A DNA stretch of 64,000 nt from assembly GCA_017557535.1 (NCBI GenBank), contig JAFYYM010000075.1:27057-91056 (forward strand), read 5' to 3'. This document shows positions 24,667-33,070 of this stretch, piece after piece. The stretch comes from Bacteroidales bacterium. Lineage in GTDB: Bacteria; Bacteroidota; Bacteroidia; Bacteroidales; UBA932. The notes below the pieces were generated by a model, which was not told the DNA's origin, ran no database searches, and saw only the letters and a list, made by a program, of their open reading frames with translations. Made by a program: the position numbers and the translations under genes. Each line of letters begins with the position of its first letter. Within the stretch, counting starts at the first letter, position 1.

Positions 24667-26839
24667 CAGGGTCCACGTCCAGCGCGATATGCCCGGAATA
24701 TTTCCTGCCGCTTTCGAACACGTTGACCTCCTCTTCGATAGTGGCTTTGTTGGATTTCAGGAACTGGTTTTTCGGGAGAAGAATACGTATGATCTTTATG
24801 ATCTCTCCTCCCACTTTGTCGATAGCCGGAGAATATGGACCGATGACTTTGACCTTGTCTCCGAGGGTCTTGCAGAGTGTCTCCGCCAGCGAACGGCTCA
24901 TGAGTTCCAGCCTTGCGGCGTTGCGGTCACGAAGGACGGCGTTGACTACCCTTGAATATGGAGGATATCCGAATAACTTCCTTTCTGACAATAACTTGGT
25001 CATGGATTCGGTGTCGCTGAGCCTGCCGTTGAGGGTTTGGTAGACGGGATGGTCAGGTTGCGAGGTCTGGACGACGAACAAACCTTTCTCCGACCTTCGT
25101 CCGCAACGTCCCCTGAACTGCTCCAATAGGGTTAAAGCCCTCTCATCCGCCCTGTAGTCCTGCTGCCCGAGAAGTGAGTCTGACTGGATCACAGCTACAA
25201 GGGACAGGCCGCTGAAATCAAAGCCTTTAGCCACCATCCGGGTACCGACCAGGATGTCAATCTCGCCGTCAGCGAACCCCCGTATGATCTCAGATTCATG
25301 TTTCCTGCTTCTGGCGCTGTCACTGTCGAGACGTCCGATCCTGGCACCAGGAAAAAGTGCTGACGCTTCTTCTTCAATCTTTTGTGTACCTGCGCCGAGA
25401 AGTTTGAGTGAACCACCGCACTTAGGGCAGGTTCCAAGGTATCTCTTGACCCTTCCGCAATAGTGGCAGACAAGTTTAGCTTCTCCAGTTTCCTTTATAT
25501 GCAGACTCAAAGCGGCGTCGCAGCGGTCGCATTTAGGGATGGTACCACACTCCTCGCATTGGAGGACAGGGGAGTATGATCTCCGTTCCCTCAGCAGAGC
25601 CACCTGTCCACCTTTCTCAAGGCAGTCATTAATCCTGTCGATGAGCTTCCGGGAGAAACTTCCGACCATGCCGTTTTTCTTCCTCTCCGCTATCGTGTCG
25701 ATGATCTCGACATCCGAGTCTTCAGCCTGGAAATATCTGGTTCTGAGCTCAATAAGCCCAAACCTTCCTACGGAACAGTTGTATAGAGACTCCAGGGACG
25801 GTGTGGCTGACCCTAAGATTATCTCTGCTCCGTGAAGCCCGGCGAGCATGATGGCGGCTTCCCTTCCATTGTACCTTGGGGCCGGATTGTCTTGTTTATA
25901 TGACGGATCGTTCTCCTCGTCAACGATCACCAGCCCCAGATCCTTGTGGGGCAGGAAAACTGAACTTCTTGTTCCGAGTGCCAGATATGGATCGCTTTTG
26001 ATGTGAGCCGCGGCGTCGGCCCTTTTAGCTAAAGTCTCTCCGGAATGGAATACTATCAGTTCCGTGGGGAAATGCTCCCGGATCCTGTCCTCAAGCTGTC
26101 GGCTCAGGGCGATCTCGGGTACCATGAACAGGACGTTCTTTCCTCGCGACAGAGTCTCGGCAGCGAGTTTGAGGTAGATCTCAGTTTTCCCGGATCCGGT
26201 AACCCCTCGGAGAAGAGCCGGTTTCCGATTGTTGAAGATTTCCTTGATTTTGGAATATGCTTCCGATTGAGAATCAGAAAGTTCAATGGCGGCAGGCCAC
26301 CTGCCCGTGGCCGCGTCCATCCTCGCTTCGCTGCGGCTGAGTACGGCCCCTGGACAGTGGCCTTGCCGCAAAAGAACATCCCTCTGAGCGATATACCTTT
26401 CCTTCGTGTCCTCCCTTCTCGCTTTCGTTATCTTCTCTTCCAGCTTAGCGATTCTCTCATGTATCCTCTCCTTGACCCGGGCTTTGACTTCTTCCTCCTC
26501 TACTTTACCGGCGGGATAAGCCGCCTTGTAGACTTCTCCGGGGGTGCACAGGTAATACTCAGAAACCATCCTCCATAAACCGATCTCTTTCGGAGATATC
26601 CTGTCAAGTTCCTCTGCCAGTCCGGTTATTGGTTTTATCCTGTCATAGCCGACGGCGCCGGCCTCTTCTTCCGCGTCCTCGGCTGTAACTACTGCCACAT
26701 ATTCCTTCCCTCCGAACTCAACCCTGACCCTGTCGCCGATGGCGAGGTGGCTGGATAGCTGATCCTCGGAATAGGAATAGAAAGGCTCCCACTTCAGACG
26801 GAGCGGAAGAAGCACCTGTATGTACAGCGATTTGTGCAT
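24662..26839 (-). CDS. priA: primosomal replication restart helicase PriA
   Basis: This 725-residue 3'-5' helicase reloads the replisome at repaired forks. The N-terminal 3'BD fold (about 1-100) is followed by the helicase core with the P-loop GVTGSGKTE. The zinc-binding module has the expected eight cysteines in four pairs (CEECG, CDRCD, CHYCG, CPKCG). The later motifs GTRMVAKGFDF and LEQFRGRCGR are present. Motif II reads DEEND where the family usually has DEEH, an odd histidine-to-asparagine change I checked in the bases near 25915. The ATG at 26839 is used. A variant TAAATTCG box lies just upstream. Confidence 0.95.
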   Translation of the reverse strand: MHKSLYIQVLLPLRLKWEPFYSYSEDQLSSHLAIGDRVRVEFGGKEYVAVVTAEDAEEEAGAVGYDRIKPITGLAEELDRISPKEIGLWRMVSEYYLCTPGEVYKAAYPAGKVEEEEVKARVKERIHERIAKLEEKITKARREDTKERYIAQRDVLLRQGHCPGAVLSRSEARMDAATGRWPAAIELSDSQSEAYSKIKEIFNNRKPALLRGVTGSGKTEIYLKLAAETLSRGKNVLFMVPEIALSRQLEDRIREHFPTELIVFHSGETLAKRADAAAHIKSDPYLALGTRSSVFLPHKDLGLVIVDEENDPSYKQDNPAPRYNGREAAIMLAGLHGAEIILGSATPSLESLYNCSVGRFGLIELRTRYFQAEDSDVEIIDTIAERKKNGMVGSFSRKLIDRINDCLEKGGQVALLRERRSYSPVLQCEECGTIPKCDRCDAALSLHIKETGEAKLVCHYCGRVKRYLGTCPKCGGSLKLLGAGTQKIEEEASALFPGARIGRLDSDSARSRKHESEIIRGFADGEIDILVGTRMVAKGFDFSGLSLVAVIQSDSLLGQQDYRADERALTLLEQFRGRCGRRSEKGLFVVQTSQPDHPVYQTLNGRLSDTESMTKLLSERKLFGYPPYSRVVNAVLRDRNAARLELMSRSLAETLCKTLGDKVKVIGPYSPAIDKVGGEIIKIIRILLPKNQFLKSNKATIEEEVNVFESGRKYSGHIALDVDPV

Positions 26840-26862
26840 CAAGGCGAATTTACCAAAAAAAA

Positions 26863-26893
26863 TTTGTATAGAAATGTTTTTTGCCTATCTTTG
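26863..26893 (+). promoter_or_regulatory. promoter of tRNA-Phe
   Basis: TTTG, 19 bases, TATCTTTG gives a textbook Bacteroidetes promoter 16 bases before the mature tRNA. The 18 bases starting at the -7 box are identical to those upstream of tRNA-Val at 49162. Confidence 0.7.
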
Positions 26894-26909
26894 CAATCCC
26901 AAAACAACT

Positions 26910-26982
26910 GGTGCTGTAGCTCAGATGGTAGAGCAATGGACTGAAAATCCATGTGTCGGCAGTTCGATTCTTCCCAGCACCA
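26910..26982 (+). tRNA. tRNA-Phe (anticodon GAA)
   Basis: The 73 bases fold into a complete cloverleaf. The acceptor stem GGTGCTG pairs with CAGCACC, the discriminator is A, and the anticodon loop CTGAAAA gives GAA, reading UUC and UUU. The T arm has the standard TTCGATTC loop. The CCA end is not encoded. It has its own promoter and terminator and is therefore a single-gene unit between priA and an ABC module. Confidence 0.96.
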
Positions 26983-26986
26983 CGGT

Positions 26987-27020
26987 AACCCGCTGAGATT
27001 CAGCGGGTTATTTGTTTTTA
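26987..27020 (+). terminator. intrinsic terminator of tRNA-Phe
   Basis: AACCCGCTGA and TCAGCGGGTT form a 10-bp stem around a three-base loop, followed by ATTTGTTTTT. It starts five bases after the tRNA and touches the last codon of the convergent ABC gene. Confidence 0.85.
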
Positions 27021-27673
27021 TCTCTCAAATAGCCGTGCCGGACCAGATCGTCCCGACTCTGGACTGGACTTGTATACCCATCGGATATTACAAACAGATT
27101 GTCCGCGACCGTGGAAATGGCGTCGTAGTTATGGTCAGTGACTATGATTCCGTGGTCTTGGCTACGTTCCTTGATCAGTGCTTTGACCTCTTCTATATTC
27201 ACAGGGTCAACCAGGGTGAATGGTTCATCAAGAATGTAGAAAGGAGCGTCACTCATGAGAACCAGATATAGTTCAGCTAGACGTGCCTCGCCGCCAGAAA
27301 GCTCATAAACGCGGGACTCGTAGTGGCGGGAATACTTGGGGACTCTGTTCACGAAGGTCCAGAAGTTTACGCCATATAGTTCAAACGCGCGATGCAGCTC
27401 CATTCCTTCAGGAATCAAGCGTCCTTGCGGAAGGTATTTGATTGACCTGCCGATGACATGGCGGTCCAACGGTTTTCCGTCGATGCTTACCATAACGTTC
27501 TCAACCCTGAGACCTCCCATGAGCGCCCGGAACATACAGGATTTCCCTGCGCCATTCCTGCCCAGAAGGCCAGTCACCATCCCGGTTTCGGAAGTGATAT
27601 AGCCGCCGCTCAGGACCGTCTTCTCACCAAAACGGACCACCACGCTATCCACTATGAGTTTGTGCTTACCCAT
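27008..27673 (-). CDS. ABC transporter ATP-binding protein
   Basis: This 221-residue ATPase has the full ABC motif set: Walker A GRNGAGKS (38-45), Q-loop region LPQGRLIP, signature LSGGEA (125-130), Walker B FYILDEPF with the catalytic Glu150, D-loop LVDP and the switch His181 in VTDHNYD. The domain stands alone with no membrane part. Its ATG overlaps the 3' end of the small membrane gene upstream by 8 bases, suggesting the two form one complex. Substrate and direction of transport are unknown; sequence around the core resembles LptB-like lipid exporters only in a general way. Confidence 0.88.
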   Translation of the reverse strand: MGKHKLIVDSVVVRFGEKTVLSGGYITSETGMVTGLLGRNGAGKSCMFRALMGGLRVENVMVSIDGKPLDRHVIGRSIKYLPQGRLIPEGMELHRAFELYGVNFWTFVNRVPKYSRHYESRVYELSGGEARLAELYLVLMSDAPFYILDEPFTLVDPVNIEEVKALIKERSQDHGIIVTDHNYDAISTVADNLFVISDGYTSPVQSRDDLVRHGYLRDKNK

Positions 27674-27983
27674 GGATCAGGAGCATAATTGTCATCAGGA
27701 TGGCAAATACCAGATAATCAGCGAGAATAACCCGTGTTAGTAGTTTGCGTGGGGAAAGCCCTAAATTGATATAGAAGAAAACAGCATCCCTTTCACGGAA
27801 CTGCTTCACCAAGTACACGATTATGGCCGTGAGCGGGACTTTCAGGATGAAGGCATCCACGAGAAATGAGTAGGAGAAATCACCTCTCTGAAGCAGCGCG
27901 CAGACCAAATTATATATCGCTCCCACCAGAAACACTACTTTCCCATAGCGCCAAGTGAGTGATATGTGGTCCCGAAGGTGCAT
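27666..27983 (-). CDS. small membrane protein, probable partner of the adjacent ABC ATPase
   Basis: This 105-residue protein has three predicted transmembrane helices (about residues 16-31, 43-60 and 86-103). A positively charged loop between the second and third (KQFRERDAVFFYINLGLSPRKLLTRV) includes a short helix that could be a coupling helix contacting an ATPase. I do not recognise the family. It overlaps the ABC ATPase gene by 8 bases and comes first, the usual arrangement for a membrane subunit and its ATPase. If real, the half-transporter would be unusually small. Confidence 0.65.
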   Translation of the reverse strand: MHLRDHISLTWRYGKVVFLVGAIYNLVCALLQRGDFSYSFLVDAFILKVPLTAIIVYLVKQFRERDAVFFYINLGLSPRKLLTRVILADYLVFAILMTIMLLIHG

Positions 27984-28004
27984 GCTGAGTCAGGAATAAT
28001 CCGG

Positions 28005-28706
28005 TCAGCGATTTCCGCAAATACTAAGCCAGCGTCGAATGCACCAGGAGAATGCGGAAGCGAGTCGTCGCGCGTTGTCGGTAAAGTGTCCGCCTTCTTC
28101 CCAGACTATGGTGACGTTATCCTCACCGATCCTTTCTCTAAGAATGGCATATTCTTCTCTCACGGCGTCTCCCACCCTCGCTATAGATTGGTTGCGGACA
28201 TGTTCTTCCTTGTCTCCGAGGCTCAGATAGACTATTCTTGCCTTTGTGTGGTGGGCATGAGAATACTTCCCCCAATCCTTTATCCATAAGGAAGGGGAGG
28301 CGGCCGCGATGGCGGGGAACCTGTCCGATACGGTGGCTGACCATAATGAGAAAAGACCTCCCAAAGAATAACCTCCCAAGATAACTGGCAGATCTCCGTA
28401 TTTGTCAATTAGCTTAGGAAGCAGGTCGTCAGTGACGAATCTCAAGGTGTCTCCAGAGGCTGAACCAACCATCGGATCGCGGTTTATGGCGGGGTCGTGC
28501 CATGGAGTTAGGTCCAGATCCCAGTCGAGGACCTGGAAGGCAGCCATGACGAAAGGGACACCGGAGGATGCCCAAATCATCTCGACTTCATCATGAAAGT
28601 CCTTCCTCTCATGATTGCCAAGAGGTTGGATCAGGATAAGACGAGGGGATTCCGCCTCGGAAAGCAGGCATTCCCTGCCGGCTATGAAAGTGGATCTATT
28701 TATCAA
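28005..28706 (-). CDS. alpha/beta-hydrolase fold esterase
   Basis: This 233-residue protein lacks a signal peptide and seems cytoplasmic. The nucleophile elbow GGYSLGGLFSLW gives the catalytic serine. A possible acid residue is in SLGDKEEH, and the histidine is in EEGGHFTD near the C-terminus. The layout is that of Esterase D-like or siderophore/ester hydrolases; substrate is not predictable. It stands apart from the ABC module by a 21-bp gap and may be co-transcribed with it, being the first minus-strand gene after the promoter near 28746. Confidence 0.8.
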   Translation of the reverse strand: MINRSTFIAGRECLLSEAESPRLILIQPLGNHERKDFHDEVEMIWASSGVPFVMAAFQVLDWDLDLTPWHDPAINRDPMVGSASGDTLRFVTDDLLPKLIDKYGDLPVILGGYSLGGLFSLWSATVSDRFPAIAAASPSLWIKDWGKYSHAHHTKARIVYLSLGDKEEHVRNQSIARVGDAVREEYAILRERIGEDNVTIVWEEGGHFTDNARRLASAFSWCIRRWLSICGNR

Positions 28707-28745
28707 TGCTGACTAATTTGTATTTCCTTCTGATTCTTTCTTATG

Positions 28746-28753
28746 CGAATATA
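28746..28753 (-). promoter_or_regulatory. variant -7 box TATATTCG before the esterase and ABC genes
   Basis: TATATTCG on the minus strand lies 39 bases before the esterase ATG. No exact TTG stands at the -33 position. Confidence 0.35.
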
Positions 28754-28834
28754 GTCATTTATGCTGATTGATAAAATGTTGATAATTGTTGATAAAATAA
28801 TGTGAAATGACTTTCCGATAAGACGAAAAGCATG

Positions 28835-28842
28835 TAAATTTG
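28835..28842 (+). promoter_or_regulatory. -7 box for the Na/Pi transporter fusion gene
   Basis: TAAATTTG fits TAnnTTTG, with TTTC at 19-20 bases upstream. It ends four bases before the ATG at 28847, which predicts a leaderless mRNA unless a later ATG is used. Confidence 0.45.
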
Positions 28843-28846
28843 TAGC

Positions 28847-30802
28847 ATGATCCTTACAATATTCAAGCTTCTCGGCTCAATCGCCCTCCTGATGTACGGT
28901 ATGAAGGTGATGAGCGAGGCCCTTCAGAAGATGGCCGGCCCCGGCCTGCGACATATCCTCGGGGCGATGACTACCAATCGTTTCACCGGAGTGCTCACCG
29001 GAATGCTCGTCTGCGTGGCTGTCCAGTCTTCGGCTGCAACTACGGTGATGACAGTCTCTTTCGTCAATGCCGCGCTCCTTTCGCTATCGCAGGCCATCTC
29101 GGTGATAATGGGAGCGAATATCGGAACCACGCTCTCAGCATGGATCATGTCGGCCGGGTTTTCCTTCAATATCGCGAATCTTGTATGGCCGGTATTCCTT
29201 GTGGCGGTCATCCTCATACAGAACAGGAAACACCGCTATCTCGGAGACTTCCTGTTCGGTCTCTCTTTCATGTTCTTCGCACTCGGTACTTTGAATATGA
29301 CAGGCCGCGAGATGGATCTGGCCCACAATGAGGGAGTTGTTAACTTCTTCTCCTCTTTTGATTCCGGAAGCTATCTGACGATTCTGCTATTCCTCTTGGT
29401 TGGTGGTGTGTTGACTGTCATAGCCCAGTCCTCAGCCGCCCTCATGGCCATCACAATGGTCCTCTGCACCAGCGGGGTCCTTTCTATATACCAAGGTATC
29501 GCCCTTGTCATGGGTGAGAATATCGGAACGACTGTGACCGCCAATGTGGCCGCTCTATCAGCCAACACACAGGCTCGCCGCGCCGCTCTGGCGCATTTAC
29601 TCTTCAACGTGTTCGGTGTGCTGTGGGTGTTGTGTCTTTTCTATCCTTTCGTCAACGCCGCCTGTTCTATTGTCGGAGTTGATCCCCATGCCGACGCTCA
29701 GAGCCCGGCCAGGCTTTCGTTTGTGCTGGCCACATTCCACACGATGTTCAATGTGACCAACACCGCCATACTGATCTGGTTCATCCCGCAACTTCAGAAA
29801 CTGGTGTCTTACCTTATTCCTCAGAAGTCCTCCGATGAGGAATTCCGTCTGCAGTACATTCAGACCGGTATCATGAAGACTCCTGAAATCTCTGTCCTCC
29901 AGGCTCAGAAGGAGACAACTCTCTTCGCCGACAGAATGCGTCAGATGTTCGCGCTCGTCCGTGAGTTGTACGATGAGACTGACGATTCGGCATTTGAGAA
30001 GAAGATTGAGCGGGTACGGGAGATGGAAAAGATGTCAGACCGTCTCGAGAGCGAGATCGGAAGCTACCTTGCCCAAGTCTCCAACTCTCATCTTAGTGAC
30101 GAGACCAAGCGTAAGATCCGCGCCATGTTGCGCGCTGTGAGTGAGCTTGAGAGTATTGGTGACAGTTGTTTGAACCTCTCAAGGATGATCGAGCGTCGCC
30201 ATAAGGAGAAAGAGCAGTTCATCCCGGTTCAGGAAGAGGGAATCGCCACGATGTTCGACCTATTGGACAAAGCTTTCGTCAATATGATCAAAGTGCTTGA
30301 GGGTGAGGGAGATCCGGATGAGTCCTGGGCTCTTGAGAATGACATCGATGATCTTCGTAACAAGCTGCGGTCTCAAAATACTCTGGATGTGGATGCCGGC
30401 AAGTATTCCTTCGCCTTGGGTACCATTTTCGTTGACATTGTCCGTGAGTGCGAGAAGTGCGGAGACTATGTGATCAATGCTGTAGAGGCTAAGATGGGTA
30501 AGAGGGAAGACGCTGATTTACTGAATCTTGACTCCCTGGTTATTGATCATCAGCGCAAGATCGCTCAGTTGTACGGAGAACCTCTTGATTTGACGAAGGC
30601 CGAATTCGAGCTTCTGAGTCTACTGGTCTCCAACCCGGGCAGAGTCTTCACCCGTGAGGAGCTTGTGGAATCCGTGTGGCCCAAGGATACTTCTGTCAGC
30701 GCAAAGGTCGTGGATGGAAGCATCCGTGATATCCGCGGCAAACTTGGGGATCTGTCTGGCCATATCGCGAATAAGGGCGGACTCGGTTACTGTTTCGAAT
30801 AA
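28847..30802 (+). CDS. Na+/phosphate cotransporter fused to a PhoU-like domain and a C-terminal OmpR/PhoB-type winged helix
   Basis: This is one 651-residue open frame with three parts. Residues 1-325 are the NptA/PF02690-type transporter with the duplicated QSS signature (60-62 and 194-196), each followed by a G(A/E)NIGTT loop. Residues 355-550 are PhoU-like helices with ELESIGD and ECEKCGD metal-binding repeats. Residues 561-651 match the winged-helix domain of OmpR/PhoB regulators: PLDLTKAEFELLSLLVSN, GRVFTREELVESVW, the recognition helix DGSIRDIRGKL and the GGLGYCF wing. A transporter and PhoU pair is a common architecture; the DNA-binding end is not, to my knowledge. A role as a membrane-tethered phosphate-responsive regulator is inference. 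No stop or frame shift separates the parts. Confidence 0.9.
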   Translation: MILTIFKLLGSIALLMYGMKVMSEALQKMAGPGLRHILGAMTTNRFTGVLTGMLVCVAVQSSAATTVMTVSFVNAALLSLSQAISVIMGANIGTTLSAWIMSAGFSFNIANLVWPVFLVAVILIQNRKHRYLGDFLFGLSFMFFALGTLNMTGREMDLAHNEGVVNFFSSFDSGSYLTILLFLLVGGVLTVIAQSSAALMAITMVLCTSGVLSIYQGIALVMGENIGTTVTANVAALSANTQARRAALAHLLFNVFGVLWVLCLFYPFVNAACSIVGVDPHADAQSPARLSFVLATFHTMFNVTNTAILIWFIPQLQKLVSYLIPQKSSDEEFRLQYIQTGIMKTPEISVLQAQKETTLFADRMRQMFALVRELYDETDDSAFEKKIERVREMEKMSDRLESEIGSYLAQVSNSHLSDETKRKIRAMLRAVSELESIGDSCLNLSRMIERRHKEKEQFIPVQEEGIATMFDLLDKAFVNMIKVLEGEGDPDESWALENDIDDLRNKLRSQNTLDVDAGKYSFALGTIFVDIVRECEKCGDYVINAVEAKMGKREDADLLNLDSLVIDHQRKIAQLYGEPLDLTKAEFELLSLLVSNPGRVFTREELVESVWPKDTSVSAKVVDGSIRDIRGKLGDLSGHIANKGGLGYCFE

Positions 30803-30820
30803 CACATAAAGCTATAACCA

Positions 30821-32311
30821 ATGTTCACAAAAGAAGATATCGCCCAGATAATGGGGCGTGGCGCTAGCCAATCCCAGGTGGAGGAACAAGTTGACCGCTT
30901 CAGGAAAGGCTTTCCCTGGATGAGAATCGTGGCTCCGGCCACTCCCGGGAACGGAATCAAGGTTCTCTCAGCTGAAGATGCGAAGGAGTCGGTAGAGTAT
31001 TACCATAGAGCGTCAGTCGAGGGCAAATGCAAATTCGTCCCGGCCTCTGGGGCCGCGTCAAGGATGTTCAAGGACATGTTCTCAGGGCTTGCCAAACTTG
31101 AGGCTGGCGAAGACCTTCCCGCAGACGCACCCGGCGCTAAGCTCGCCGCGAGGATCAAGGATTTCGCTTTCTACGACGAGACGTTGTTCGGTGAGCCTGA
31201 AGATAGCCGCGAGTACAGGATAAAAGCCTTGTCAAGGCTTCTGGGTGAGGATGGCCTCGCTTACGGTTCCAAACCAAAGGGTGTCTTGAAGTTCCACAGT
31301 TATCCCTCCGAGGTTAGGACAGCTATCGCTGAGCATCTTGTTGAGGCTCAGGAATATATGCGTGATTATGAAGATGTCTGCCATCTCGTGGTGACCATAT
31401 CCCCTGAGCACCGGGAGCTTTTCGAAAAGGCCGTCTCAGAGGTGGTTCCGGAATATGAGAAGCGCTATGGCGTCCATTATGATATCAATTTCACCTATCA
31501 GGACAAGGCGACTGACACGATTGCGGTTGACATGGATAACGAACCTTTCCGTACCTCTGACGGGAAACTTCTTTTCCGACCGGCAGGTCATGGAGCGCTT
31601 ATCCACAACCTCAACGAGGTCGACTCTGAGCTGGTCTCGATCAAGAACATCGACAATGTCTCCCATGAGAAATACCTCGGAGAGACATCCTTCTATAAGC
31701 AGGTCCTCATGGGGGAGGCGCTTAGTTTGCGGGACCAGATATTCCTCTATATCAGGCGGCTGAACGCTAATCCTTCAGAAGAGATTTGCGCGGAGATAGA
31801 AGAATTCCTTGACGTTGTCCTCTGTGTCAAGATTCCTAAGGTCAGTGACCTTAAGGCGAAGGCGGAGTTGCTGCGTTCAAAGCTAAACCGTCCGATCCGG
31901 GTTTGCGGTATGGTACGCAACGAGGGAGAGCCCGGTGGAGGCCCGTATATCATTGAGGGAAAGGACGGCTGCACATCGCTTCAGATTCTGGAGAGTGTCC
32001 AGATCAACAAGGATGACCCGCATGCGGCTGAGGCTATGGCGGGGGCCACACACTTCAACCCTGTTGACTTGGTCTGCTTGCTTCGGGACTGCAGGGGAGA
32101 GAAGTTCGATCTTCTTTCCCACGTTGACCCTGAGACCGGTTTCATCAGCTCGAAGAGTTATCAGGGTAGGGAATTGAAAGCACTGGAACTTCCCGGTCTG
32201 TGGAACGGAGCCATGAGCGACTGGAACACCCTTTTCGTGGAGGTTCCGCTTATAACATTCAACCCGGTGAAAGTCGTCCTGGACCTGCTGCGTCCGGCGC
32301 ACCAGGGGTGA
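30821..32311 (+). CDS. DUF4301 family protein (nucleotidyltransferase-like fold)
   Basis: This 496-residue cytoplasmic protein belongs to a Bacteroidetes family of unknown function. The early motif KFVPASGAASRMFKDM resembles the sugar-nucleotide binding loop of GT-A type nucleotidyltransferases, and KPKGVLKFHSYP and RPAGHGALIHNLNEVDS look like further substrate-binding blocks. Whether it makes a nucleotide sugar or acts on another phosphate ester is unknown. It starts 18 bp after the transporter fusion on the same strand and is probably co-transcribed with it, which is interesting if that operon responds to phosphate. Confidence 0.85.
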   Translation: MFTKEDIAQIMGRGASQSQVEEQVDRFRKGFPWMRIVAPATPGNGIKVLSAEDAKESVEYYHRASVEGKCKFVPASGAASRMFKDMFSGLAKLEAGEDLPADAPGAKLAARIKDFAFYDETLFGEPEDSREYRIKALSRLLGEDGLAYGSKPKGVLKFHSYPSEVRTAIAEHLVEAQEYMRDYEDVCHLVVTISPEHRELFEKAVSEVVPEYEKRYGVHYDINFTYQDKATDTIAVDMDNEPFRTSDGKLLFRPAGHGALIHNLNEVDSELVSIKNIDNVSHEKYLGETSFYKQVLMGEALSLRDQIFLYIRRLNANPSEEICAEIEEFLDVVLCVKIPKVSDLKAKAELLRSKLNRPIRVCGMVRNEGEPGGGPYIIEGKDGCTSLQILESVQINKDDPHAAEAMAGATHFNPVDLVCLLRDCRGEKFDLLSHVDPETGFISSKSYQGRELKALELPGLWNGAMSDWNTLFVEVPLITFNPVKVVLDLLRPAHQG

Positions 32312-32317
32312 TATTCC

Positions 32318-33004
32318 TTAAAACAGCCAGGCTTTGATAAGGAACCATAGGACCGGCACCAGAAGCGCCGGGAGATAATTAAGTGTCTTGCAGTCCTTTA
32401 TCTCGAGGATCGAAAGGCCGGAGGAGATAATCAGCACACCTCCGACTATCGCCAGCTCATTTACCAGGGTGCCTTGAAGGAGAGGACTGGTGGAAGCGAG
32501 AATGGCGATCAGGTAGAACATACCCTGCCATAGGAAAAGGATAGGAGCCGCCAGGATCATACCGATACCATATGTGGTGGCGAACACCATCGAAGTCACC
32601 AGGTCAAGGGTGGAGTTGGTGTAGAGGAAGGTATTGTCTCCCTGGAGGGCGCTGAGTACAGGCCCGACTATCGAGAATGTGCCTATGCAATAGAGCAGAC
32701 AGGCGGAGATCAGCCCTTTGGCGAATGAGTCTCCTCCGAATCTTGAGACGAGTCGTTTCGTTTTCCCGTCGATATCCAACGCGGTTCCCACAACACCTCC
32801 GATGGCCAGGCTGAGAATGAACAGCACCGGGAACTCGCTCTTTGGCATATTCTGAACAAAGGAATTGGCTCCGAGAGCGATAGAAGCGAGTCCCATCGCA
32901 TTGAAGAGAGTCTTGCGATACTTCTCACCGAGGCCTTTACGGAAAAGGGTACCTACCAAAGTTCCGGTGATGATGCAGGCTGTGTTGACAATAGTTCCGA
33001 TCAT
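32318..33004 (-). CDS. DUF554 family membrane protein
   Basis: This 228-residue protein has about six transmembrane helices and the DUF554 (YdfK/YqgA-like) signature: MIGTIVNTACIITGTLVG at the start, NAMGLASIALG, and LAIGGVVGTALDIDG in the loop between helices. These are inner-membrane proteins; transport of a small solute has been proposed for the family but is not established. The gene is convergent with DUF4301 (6 bp between stops) and divergent from the lyase gene downstream. No further context helps. Confidence 0.85.
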   Translation of the reverse strand: MIGTIVNTACIITGTLVGTLFRKGLGEKYRKTLFNAMGLASIALGANSFVQNMPKSEFPVLFILSLAIGGVVGTALDIDGKTKRLVSRFGGDSFAKGLISACLLYCIGTFSIVGPVLSALQGDNTFLYTNSTLDLVTSMVFATTYGIGMILAAPILFLWQGMFYLIAILASTSPLLQGTLVNELAIVGGVLIISSGLSILEIKDCKTLNYLPALLVPVLWFLIKAWLF

Positions 33005-33070
33005 AACTTTTGCAAAGATAAGAATTTATCAGTACCTTCACCGCTCCTACTTTAAAAATGACAAAAGCAT

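Noticed and set aside
28847-30802. Frameshift joining two unrelated genes in the Na/Pi fusion
   Set aside because: No stop, no second start with a ribosome-binding site near residue 555, and the linker is uniformly coding; only raw reads could exclude an assembly error.
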